A DNA stretch of 9,359 nt from Bacteroidota bacterium (GTDB taxonomy: Bacteria; Bacteroidota; Bacteroidia; Chitinophagales; Saprospiraceae): positions 1 through 9,359 of the forward strand of contig JAGWYI010000123.1 in the NCBI GenBank assembly GCA_018969455.1. The letters run 5' to 3'. Below are positions 1 to 8,000 of the stretch, piece after piece. Position numbers and translations under genes: made by a program. Below the pieces are notes generated by a model. It saw only the letters and a program-made list of their open reading frames with translations. It made no database searches and was not told where the DNA came from. Positions within the stretch are counted from its first letter, which is position 1, and the number at the start of each line of letters is the position of its first letter.

Positions 1-3000
1 TGGAACTGCTTACATTGGCGCTGGTAAACGCCAAATTTCCGGTTCCAGAGCTTGGCAAACCAATGCTGGGGTTGTTGTTGATCCAGGTGTAGGTGGTTGC
101 GCTCCCAGTAAATAGCAGATTAACAACCTGATTGCCACAAAAAGTCTGATTTCCGGGATTGGTCAAGCTGGGTTGGCTTTCGATGGTAATATTGAAACTC
201 ACCGGGGTTCCTGGGCAACCATTGGCTGTGGGTGTGACCACAATAACACCGGTACTGGTACTACCCACATTGGGGCTCGTATAATTGATGTTTCCCGATC
301 CAGTGGCGGGAAGTCCAATGCCGGTGTTGCTATTGGTCCAATTGTATGTAAGGCCTGCAGGAGTGCCTGAAAAAGCAATCGAAATGGGTTGATTTCCACA
401 AACCAGTACGTCGGCAGGCTGATTAACAACTGCTGCCGGTTTTACTGTGATGGTAAAAGTGCGGGGAGTGCCGGGGCAGGCGCCAAATTGCGGAGTTACT
501 GTAATATTGGCGACTTCCTGTGTGTTCACATTGGCACTTGTAAAGTTGATATTCCCTGTTCCGGAACCAGCCAGACCAATGTTTGGATTGTCGTTTGTCC
601 AGTCGAATACCACGCCTGCCGGGATGCCGGAGAATGGTACGGCAACCGCAGCGCCCCCGCAAACCGTGACATTGTTGGGTTGAGTAAGGGAGGGTGCAGG
701 CGCTACACTGATGGTAAAGGTTTGCGCTGTGCCCGTACAGACGCCAAAGCTTGGGGTTACGGTAATGACGCCGGTTTGATTGGTAGCCACATTGGCTGCC
801 GTAAAGTTGATGTTTCCGGTACCGGAAGCGCCCAAACCTATGGCCGGGTTGTTGTTGGTCCAATTGAAACTGGCGCCTGCGGGCGTACCGGTTAACGGAA
901 TCGACACTGGCGAACCGGCACATACTGTTTGATCGGCCGGGTCATTTGCTACCGGGGTGGGATTGATGGTTATGGTAAAAGTGCGGGGTGTGCCAGGACA
1001 GGCGCCAAATTGCGGGGTTACTGTAATGTTGGCTACTTCCTGCATGGTCACACTGGCACTGGTGAAGTTGATATTCCCTGTTCCCGCAGCGGCCAGGCCG
1101 ATGTTCGGATTGTCATTGGTCCAGTTAAAAACAACTCCGGCCGGACTTCCAGAAAATGGAACCGAAACGGGTGCACCGGCACAAACCGTAACATTGCCGG
1201 GCTGATTGAGTGCAGGAGCAGGCGCTACGGTAATGGTAAATGTTTGGGGAATACCTGGGCATCCCCCGATGTTTGGGCTTACGGTGATGGTTGCGGTTTG
1301 ATTGGAAGCCACATTGGCTGCCGTAAAACTGATATTGCCTGTACCACTCGCTCCCAGTCCAATGGCGGGATTGCTGTTGGTCCAGGAAAAATTGGTTCCT
1401 CCCGGTGCTCCGGTAAATGCAACAGAAACAGCTTCCCCTGCGCAAACATTTTGATCGGCCGGATCATTGAATGTAGGCAATGGATTGATGATTATGGTAA
1501 AAGTGCGGGGTTGTCCTGCGCAAATGCCAAATTGGGGCGTCAGGGTTATGTTTGCAATTTCCTGATTGGATACTGTTGCTGCGGTAAAATTGATGTTCCC
1601 TACTCCAGATGCCCCCAAACCAATAGCGGTGTTGTCGTTGGTCCAGTTGTAAGTAGCGCCTGGCGGCGTTCCGGTAAATGGGATGGAAACGGGTGTTCCA
1701 CCGCACACGGTTACATCCGCTGGCTGATTGGCATTGGGTGTGGGTGTCACTGTGACAACAAAGTTTTGGGTTGCTCCGGTACAGGTACCAGCTACAGGCG
1801 TTACCGTGATGGTGCCCGAAATAATGCCGCTGGTTGTGGCAGAAACAAAAGATATGTCGCCGTTACCCGAAGCGGAAAGTCCAATTGAAGGATTACTGTT
1901 TACCCAATTGTAGGTGGTTCCGCCCGCCGGTGTGCCCGTAAAAGTGACATCCACCTGCTCCCCACCGCATACCGCCAAATTGGCTGGATCATCAACCACC
2001 GGAGAAGGATTGATGGTGATGGTAAATGTTTTGGGGGTACCGGTACAAACACCCGATTGCGGCGTTACGGTGATGTTGGCAACTTCCTGATTTCCAGGGT
2101 TGAGACTGGTAAAATTGATATTTCCACTCCCGGAAGCAGCCAAACCGATTGCAGGATTGTCGTTGGTCCAGGTGTAAGAAACACCGGCAGGCGAACCGGT
2201 AAAGGGCACATTAACTGCCCCGCCGCCGCATAGTGTCACATTGTTGGGCTGATTAACCGTTGGCGATGGATTCACCGTAATATTAAAGGTTTGGGCAGGT
2301 CCGGTGCAGCCGTTCAAACTGGGTGTAACCGTTACAATACTGGTGGTGATGCCGCCTACGTTATTGGCGGTAAAGTTGATGTCGCCGCTGCCCGATGTAC
2401 CCAATCCGATGGCTGGGTTGGAGTTGGTCCAGTTCAGATTTAAACCTGCGGGTGTGCCGGTGAGCGGTACCGATACCGGATCGCCGCCGCAAACCGACTG
2501 ATTGGGTGGATCATCGGCAGTTGGTCTTGGATTGATGGTAATATTAAAAGTAACTGGCGTTCCGGGGCATGTTCCGTTTTGCGGGGTAACTGTGATGGTG
2601 GCTACTTCCTGCATGGAAACATTGGCGCTGGTAAAATTGATGTTTCCGGAACCGGAAGCGCCCAATCCAATTGCAGGATTGTCGTTGGTCCAGGAATAAG
2701 TTGTACCTGCGGGCGATCCAGTGAGGGGCACATTTACCACCGTGCCTGCGCAAACGGTCACATTTGCAGGGGTATTGGCAACCGGGCCGGGATTGATGGT
2801 TATGGTAAATGTTTTGGAAGGACCAGGACAGCTACCTATGGGCGTTACCGTGATGGTTGCAACCTGTGTACTGGACACATTGGCTGCATTAAAATTGATA
2901 TCGCCTGTACCACTGGCGCCCAAACCAATGTTGGTGTTGTTGTTGGTCCAGTTATAGGAACTCCCTGTTCCGGTAAAAATAACACTTACAGGGTTATTTG

Positions 3001-3004
3001 CGCA
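1..3004 (-). repeat. Tandem array of 261-bp (87-aa) PKD-like repeats
   Basis: The conserved Trp codon (cca on the plus strand) recurs at 2948, 2690, 2429, 2168, 1904, 1643, 1382, 1121, 860, 599, 338 and 83. The spacings are 258, 261, 261, 264, 261, 261, 261, 261, 261, 261 and 255 bases, always multiples of three. This gives eleven full periods plus partial units at both ends. The first repeat starts near Cys226 of the protein (codon 3002-3004). Repeats alternate between two sequence types. Type A (Trp at 599, 1121, 1643, 2168, 2690) has WTNDN and QEVAN/T-IT followed by TPQ. Type B (338, 860, 1382, 1904, 2429, 2948) has WTN or WVN followed by SN or NN and lacks QE. The array continues beyond the left edge. 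Confidence 0.95.
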
Positions 3005-3679
3005 TTCGACTACATTGTTTGGCTGGTTGACGGTTGCACCCATAGGGGCAGGCGATGAGGGTGGAACAACACAACCCATATTGCCATAAGTATTGGTAGC
3101 TGGCAGGTAATATTGACCATTGGAGGCCGGGAAACTGCCCAAATTGTAAGTAATTGTTTGGGTGCAGGCGTTTACTGTAAAAATGGTGGTACGGGTACCC
3201 GAGCCGCCTCCGTTGGTAAAGGCCCCTGCGCCGCGTGCACAGGAACTTGACACCACATAGACACATTGGCCCATGCCGCACAAACTCGAAAAATTGTACA
3301 AGTTGGCGCCCGAATTAGCGCTTGCCTGAAAAACCACAATGCTGTTGGGCGGAATATCGTATCCTGCGCCAACAGAAATTAAATTGGAGCACCCGGAATA
3401 AGCACCAGCATTTCCTGCCGCAATGCCACATGGATTGGCGCCAGTGTTTACATCATTGTTTACACCTCCGCCAAAGTTGTTGTTCGAGTCATAGTCCAAA
3501 ACCAGGTCGGAGGTATTAAAACCTGTGCCTGAATTGATAATAACAAATTCGTTAAATTGCTCGGTGCCGCAGGCATCAATCATAATTGCCTCTATTGTTG
3601 GGCACTGAGCACGAAGCACAAAATAAAAAAACAATTGGGAGATGACAATAAGCAGTCGGAGGAAATGATGTCGATTCAT
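1..3679 (-). CDS. Large secreted PKD-like repeat protein, N-terminal part (runs off left edge)
   Basis: The reading frame is open from the ATG at 3679-3677 to the window edge: 1226 codons with no stop and no C-terminus visible. Residues 1-24 look like a Sec signal peptide (basic MNRHHFLR, then a hydrophobic stretch), with likely cleavage after LRA before QC. Residues 26 to about 220 form a non-repetitive region with several cysteines and the motif MIDACGTEQFNEFVIINSG, resembling the lamin-tail-like region of some Bacteroidota surface proteins (inference). From Cys226 onward there are tandem 87-residue repeats with WTN, IGL-ASG-G-I-F and TPxxxxC-G-P-TF-I signatures, matching PKD-like domains of Bacteroidota exoproteins. 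The repeats are rich in Thr, Asn, Gly and Pro and poor in charged residues. Each has two conserved Cys, about 18 residues before and 40 after the Trp, which could form a disulfide. Likely role: cell-surface or secreted adhesin or structural protein. A type IX secretion C-terminal domain is expected but lies outside the window. It is divergent from prfA, with its own promoter about 75 bases upstream. Exact function unknown. Confidence 0.9.
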   Translation of the reverse strand, partial: MNRHHFLRLLIVISQLFFYFVLRAQCPTIEAIMIDACGTEQFNEFVIINSGTGFNTSDLVLDYDSNNNFGGGVNNDVNTGANPCGIAAGNAGAYSGCSNLISVGAGYDIPPNSIVVFQASANSGANLYNFSSLCGMGQCVYVVSSSCARGAGAFTNGGGSGTRTTIFTVNACTQTITYNLGSFPASNGQYYLPATNTYGNMGCVVPPSSPAPMGATVNQPNNVVECANNPVSVIFTGTGSSYNWTNNNTNIGLGASGTGDINFNAANVSSTQVATITVTPIGSCPGPSKTFTITINPGPVANTPANVTVCAGTVVNVPLTGSPAGTTYSWTNDNPAIGLGASGSGNINFTSANVSMQEVATITVTPQNGTCPGTPVTFNITINPRPTADDPPNQSVCGGDPVSVPLTGTPAGLNLNWTNSNPAIGLGTSGSGDINFTANNVGGITTSIVTVTPSLNGCTGPAQTFNITVNPSPTVNQPNNVTLCGGGAVNVPFTGSPAGVSYTWTNDNPAIGLAASGSGNINFTSLNPGNQEVANITVTPQSGVCTGTPKTFTITINPSPVVDDPANLAVCGGEQVDVTFTGTPAGGTTYNWVNSNPSIGLSASGNGDISFVSATTSGIISGTITVTPVAGTCTGATQNFVVTVTPTPNANQPADVTVCGGTPVSIPFTGTPPGATYNWTNDNTAIGLGASGVGNINFTAATVSNQEIANITLTPQFGICAGQPRTFTIIINPLPTFNDPADQNVCAGEAVSVAFTGAPGGTNFSWTNSNPAIGLGASGTGNISFTAANVASNQTATITVSPNIGGCPGIPQTFTITVAPAPALNQPGNVTVCAGAPVSVPFSGSPAGVVFNWTNDNPNIGLAAAGTGNINFTSASVTMQEVANITVTPQFGACPGTPRTFTITINPTPVANDPADQTVCAGSPVSIPLTGTPAGASFNWTNNNPAIGLGASGTGNINFTAANVATNQTGVITVTPSFGVCTGTAQTFTISVAPAPSLTQPNNVTVCGGAAVAVPFSGIPAGVVFDWTNDNPNIGLAGSGTGNINFTSANVNTQEVANITVTPQFGACPGTPRTFTITVKPAAVVNQPADVLVCGNQPISIAFSGTPAGLTYNWTNSNTGIGLPATGSGNINYTSPNVGSTSTGVIVVTPTANGCPGTPVSFNITIESQPSLTNPGNQTFCGNQVVNLLFTGSATTYTWINNNPSIGLPSSGTGNLAFTSANVSSS

Positions 3680-3753
3680 ACAATATCAAACTTTGGGTTG
3701 GGAGGAGAACACGATTATGAATCAATTGGGCATGAAGCGTACCCAACAAAATG

Positions 3754-3785
3754 CAAAGTTACGGCGCTTGTTGCCGGTAGATAAA
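3754..3785 (-). promoter_or_regulatory. Predicted promoter of the PKD-like repeat protein
   Basis: On the minus strand, TAACTTTG (3761-3754) matches the Bacteroidota -7 element TAnnTTTG exactly. TTTA at 3785-3782 lies 20 bases upstream and is a one-mismatch fit to the -33 element TTTG. The start codon is 75 bases downstream of the -7 box, so the leader would be roughly 65-70 bases. No Shine-Dalgarno sequence is obvious, which is normal for this phylum. The call rests on motif match and position only. Confidence 0.65.
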
Positions 3786-3843
3786 GCGCAAAGCTGTTAA
3801 TTAATCTTTTCTTTATGCTAAAATGTAGTCCCTGGCCCCCTAT

Positions 3844-3877
3844 TTTGAAAGCAAATCTGCAAAAAATACTATCTTTG
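3844..3877 (+). promoter_or_regulatory. Predicted prfA promoter
   Basis: TATCTTTG at 3870-3877 matches the Bacteroidota -7 element TAnnTTTG exactly, and TTTG at 3844-3847 can serve as the -33 element with a 22-base spacer, slightly longer than usual. The prfA ATG is 20 bases past the -7 box, so the leader would be short and A/T-rich (about 12-16 bases). Confidence 0.7.
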
Positions 3878-3897
3878 CCCCCCAATTTTTAAAATTT

Positions 3898-4974
3898 ATG
3901 CTCGATAAACTGCCTGCAATACGCGATAAATACCTGCATCTGGAAGAACAACTGTCTGATCCGGGCATTGTGGCCGATATGGATAAATCCAAAAAGGTCA
4001 ACAAAGAGTACAAAAAGCTTCAGCCCATTATGCAGGCGTTTACGCAATACGAAAAAACCGCGCACGCCATAGAAAGCGCGCGGACACTGCTTTTGGAAGA
4101 AACCGATCCCGACATGCGCGAAATGGCCAAAGAGGAAATTGAATCCCTTCAGCCTGAACTGGAATCGCTGGAAGCACAGTTGAAAGAAATGCTCACACCG
4201 CGCGACCCGGAAGATGAAAAAGATGTCATTTTTGAGATTCGCTCGGGAACCGGCGGAGACGAAGCCGCGCTTTTTGCCGGCGACCTGTTGCGCATGTACC
4301 AGCGGTATTTTCAAGCCAAAGGCTGGGAGGTGGAGCTGGTAGATGAAACCCCGGGTACCGTGGGCGGCTATTCCAAATTGATCCTGGAGGTTTCCGGTGA
4401 AAACGTGTACGGCCAATTGAAATTCGAATCGGGCGCGCACCGGGTGCAACGCATCCCGGAAACAGAAGCCAAAGGGCGGGTACATACTTCTGCCGCTACG
4501 GTGGTGGTAATGCCCAAAATGGAAATGGAAGACCTCGACATCCGAAAAGAGGACATTCGGACAGATGTGTTCCGCGCAAGCGGTGCGGGCGGACAGCACG
4601 TAAACCGGACCGAATCTGGTGTCCGATTTACCCACCTTCCTACCGGTGTGGTGGCAGAAAGTACGGAAAGCCGATCGCAACACAAAAACCGCGAAATCGC
4701 GATGGGACGCCTGATCCAGCAAATCAAAGATGCCCAGATTCAACAACACAACTCCTCCATCGCATCTGCCCGAAAAAGCCTCGTGGGCTCGGGCGACCGC
4801 TCCGAAAAAATCCGGACCTACAACTGGCCGCAAAACCGCGTGACTGATCACCGTTTGGAAGGCGACAACAAAAATTTTAACCTCGATAAAGTAATTGAGG
4901 GCGACCTCGAAGACCTCATTCAGGCCTTGATCATTGCCGATAATGCAGCGAAGTTGCAAGAGGAAACGGCTTAG
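3898..4974 (+). CDS. prfA: Peptide chain release factor 1 (RF1)
   Basis: RF1 recognises UAA and UAG stop codons in the ribosomal A site and triggers hydrolysis of the peptidyl-tRNA ester; it acts in the cytoplasm. The 358-residue length fits the family (E. coli RF1 has 360). Residues 1 to about 105 form the charged, helical N-terminal domain. The RSGTGGDEAALFAGDLLRMY block spans 115-134. The codon-recognition PxT tripeptide is PET at 187-189, within RVQRIPETEAKGRVHTSA; this is the RF1 form, not the SPF of RF2. The catalytic GGQ is at 231-233 within SGAGGQHVN, and the RSQHKN and GSGDRSEKIRTYNWPQ blocks follow. No programmed frameshift is present, as expected for RF1. The ATG is preceded by an A/T-rich leader without a Shine-Dalgarno sequence, and N-terminal alignment with the family supports this start. 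It is probably monocistronic: the next gene is convergent and a hairpin terminator follows. The usual neighbour prmC is not seen here. Confidence 0.98.
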   Translation: MLDKLPAIRDKYLHLEEQLSDPGIVADMDKSKKVNKEYKKLQPIMQAFTQYEKTAHAIESARTLLLEETDPDMREMAKEEIESLQPELESLEAQLKEMLTPRDPEDEKDVIFEIRSGTGGDEAALFAGDLLRMYQRYFQAKGWEVELVDETPGTVGGYSKLILEVSGENVYGQLKFESGAHRVQRIPETEAKGRVHTSAATVVVMPKMEMEDLDIRKEDIRTDVFRASGAGGQHVNRTESGVRFTHLPTGVVAESTESRSQHKNREIAMGRLIQQIKDAQIQQHNSSIASARKSLVGSGDRSEKIRTYNWPQNRVTDHRLEGDNKNFNLDKVIEGDLEDLIQALIIADNAAKLQEETA

Positions 4975-5023
4975 AAACTGTAAGCATGTATATTTTTAAC
5001 AGGCTTTGAACACGAAGAACTAT

Positions 5024-5064
5024 AAAAAAAGCCGGAACAGTTTTTCACCGTTCCGGCCTTTTTT
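5024..5064. terminator. Bidirectional rho-independent terminator between prfA and the cytochrome fusion gene
   Basis: The 8-bp stem GCCGGAAC (5031-5038) pairs with GTTCCGGC (5050-5057) around an 11-base loop. It is flanked by seven A on the left (5024-5030) and six T on the right (5059-5064), so each strand has a GC-rich hairpin followed by a U-tract. It lies between the prfA stop (4974) and the minus-strand stop (5069-5071), ending four bases from the latter, and can serve both convergent genes. Confidence 0.9.
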
Positions 5065-5068
5065 ATTT

Positions 5069-8000
5069 CTATAATTTCCTGATTTTTATATTTTTATACC
5101 ACACCAGATTGCCGTGATCCTGGAGGGCAATTTTGCCTTTTTTGAATTTGCCAAAATCGGGCATGTCTTTGAATTTGCTGGCGGCGATCATTTTGGGCCA
5201 GGAAGCCGCATTCATGTCGTATTCCACCAGTTTGCGGTCGTTGAGCCAGTGCTCTACCTTGCCCTTGTTGGCCACCAGGCGCACATGGTTCCAGTTTCCT
5301 GCCGGTTTTACCATTTCGTATTTGCAGGAAATCAGGTCGTACAAGCCGCCTGCGCGGTGCTTGATGATGCGCGCATCGGGGTGGCAGGAATTGTCTAAAA
5401 CCTGCATTTCTGGGCCGGTTTTCCACACATAATCGTATTTGGCGGGGTTTTCCTGTACAAAATAGATGATGCCGGAGTTGCCGCAGGCGCCAATTTTCCA
5501 GTCGAGTTCCAGTTCGAAGTTATCGTATTCCTCGGCAGAAACCAGGTCGCCGCCATCCGGCGCCTGCCAATCGCCTGAGGGGTTTGGTTTGGCGTCGAGG
5601 TGTATGGCATTTTCATCAATGATCCAGGATTTCCCGATGGTATTTTTGCCGAAATTATGCCAGCCCTGTATGCTGTTTCCATCAAACAGGAGGGTCCAGC
5701 CTGCTGCTTTTTCGGCATCGGTCAGGGTGTTGTCGCCCACTTTCTGGAAAGCAGGGGCCGGCAGCGTGGTTCCAAAATCATTGGCCGGGATGTTGTTCAT
5801 GGTATACCAGGCATCGGTCGTCCAGATTTCGTGGTTAAGGCTGCTCACGGGAAGGTTATGCAGATGAATGTATTGGACATGGCCGGGTTTGATGCCGGTA
5901 ATTTCCAGAAACACTTTTTTGCGGTCGGCGCTTACGGTAGCCGCTTTCACGGGGAGGACTTCTTCATCCATTTTGGGGCCGCCGTACTGGTTGGTGGGCT
6001 TATACCACCACTGTTTTACCTCAAATTGGGCCGGATTCCAGCCGTCACCTTCGCGCAAAGGCTCGGTAAATTCAATTTCCAGTCCATTTGATTTGGCGCG
6101 CACAGCCAGCATTTCAAACACCGAATTACCGTTGTATTTCATGCGTTGCAGGCCATACCACAATTTGCCTTCCTGGCCCCAGTTGCCCGGGTTTCCGATG
6201 CCGCCGATGTAGATGGCGCCATCGGGGCCCGTTACAAGCCGGTTGGTACCCGCCTCTAAGCCCTGGGTGAATTTGAACACACAGCCCTGGTAATCGCCGT
6301 TTACTTTTTCCATAAACACCCTTTGCAGGCCGCCGTAGCACACATCGCCGTGCATGAGCTGGCCTTTGTAAGGGCCATCGTTCAACAGGCCGGGTTGCGA
6401 AGGCGAATTGCCGATTTCGTCTTGAGGGAGCCATACAACCGGTTGTTGTACAGGCAATTGCGCCACGGCAACGCTGTCTACAGCATAGGATCCGAAGAAA
6501 GCGCCGTTTTTGACGTGCAAAATTTTGGATGAAGGCAGCCAGTCGCCCTGGTTGTCGGCCACAAACAATTCGTTATCCGGACCAAAACCGATGCCATTGG
6601 GTGTACGCAGGCCGCGTGCAATGAACTCGATGCTGCCGTCTTTTTTGCTGATGCGCACTACTTTGCCGCGGTCGGGGATTTGCGGGCGGGCGCTTGCGCC
6701 CCCGGGCATGATGGCGATGGCCAGCGTGGCATAGAAATAATCGTCCTTGTACGCCAGGCCAAAAGCAAATTCATGGAAATTGGCGGAAGCCCTCCAGCCC
6801 TTGGCGAAGCAGAGGTATTCATCTATAATACCATCGTGGTTGTTGTCTATCAGTTTGGTAAGTTCCTGTTTTTGAAGCACATAGATATCTCCATCTACCA
6901 CTTTTACGCCCAGCGGTTCTGCAAGGCCCTGGGCGATGCGTTTTACCTTGATTTTGGCGGGATCGCCGCTTTGCACATTGTCGAGTACATACACGCCACC
7001 CATGGCGTCCCAGGTACATACCACCAATCGGCCATCGGGGAGAAAATCCATACCCGAAATTTTGGGCAAAAATCCTTCCGGACGGGCCTGACTCAAGGTA
7101 TAAGCCGGGTGTACTTCCTGTAGAGGCACGCCGTCGCCCGGAATGGCTGTTGAGCCGCCCGCCAATCGTGCCAGTGTTTTTTCGTCGGAGTCTGCTTTAT
7201 GGGCAAAATGGGCAGCCTCAATGGGGTCAAAACCGGGTTTTCCGAATCGGGCCCATTTGAGCGAGATGCCGCGTCCGCCCCCGGCCTGAAAATAATCCAC
7301 CCGAATGGGGTGATACCCGGCGCGGATGGCAATTTCAGCCTCTTTGTTGTCCATGCCATGCCAGCCATCATGGTCGATGAGCAATTTGCCATCGAGGTAC
7401 AGTCGGGAACCGTCATCAGAACCCAGTTGGAATACCACATTATCGTCTTTTTCTAGGTATAAATATCCTTCGGCGCGGATGGCAAAATTGTTTTTCAAAT
7501 CGCCAAAGTCGCTGTTGCCTGCCTGGATCTGATCGGCCACGGCCGTGATGGCGGGCTTTGCGTCGAATTTGATTTGTGCCAGGTTTTTCGGCTCATAATC
7601 AAGCATAAAAACCGATGCTTTCAGTCCGGGCGCCATTTCCTTCTCTTGAATATTGGCCGTTGGGCTGAGCCATTGGGAAGCCGGAATAGCGTTCAGGTCC
7701 TTACCGCTTGCCAGGCTGCTTTCGCCGTCGTCTTCGCCCTTGTCGAGGCCGAGAATGTAGGCCAGCATGGTTGCGGCATCGGCGGGTTGCAAATCGGGGT
7801 GAGCGCTCATGGCGGCAGCACCCCACACGCCAGATCCGCCTTTGATGATCTTGGCGGTGAGTTTCTGCACATTTTCGGGGGTGTTTTTGTATTTTTGGGC
7901 AATATCGACATAAGCCGGACCAACTGTTTTTACTTCCGGATTGTGGCAAGTGCGGCAGTCATTTTTGGCGATGAGGCGTTCACCCGGTGTTACGGTATTG

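Noticed and set aside
929..1888. A 319-codon plus-strand open frame across the repeat array, with similar frames at 389-895 and 2579-3058
   Set aside because: They lie antisense to the continuous minus-strand repeat gene. Their Gly/Cys/Arg-rich sequence simply mirrors the 261-bp period and has no recognisable domain.
1..3004. The tandem 261-bp periodicity considered as a CRISPR array or non-coding satellite
   Set aside because: The unit length is a multiple of three, the spacing changes only by whole codons, and the minus frame is open throughout with conserved protein motifs, so it is a coding domain array.
3557..3784. A 75-codon plus-strand open frame in the divergent intergenic region
   Set aside because: It overlaps the start and signal peptide of the repeat gene on the other strand and its promoter, and its product has no domain features.
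3889..4959. A 356-codon minus-strand open frame opposite prfA
   Set aside because: It is antisense to a clear RF1 gene, has no family signature, and no promoter of its own; it arises from the codon use of prfA.
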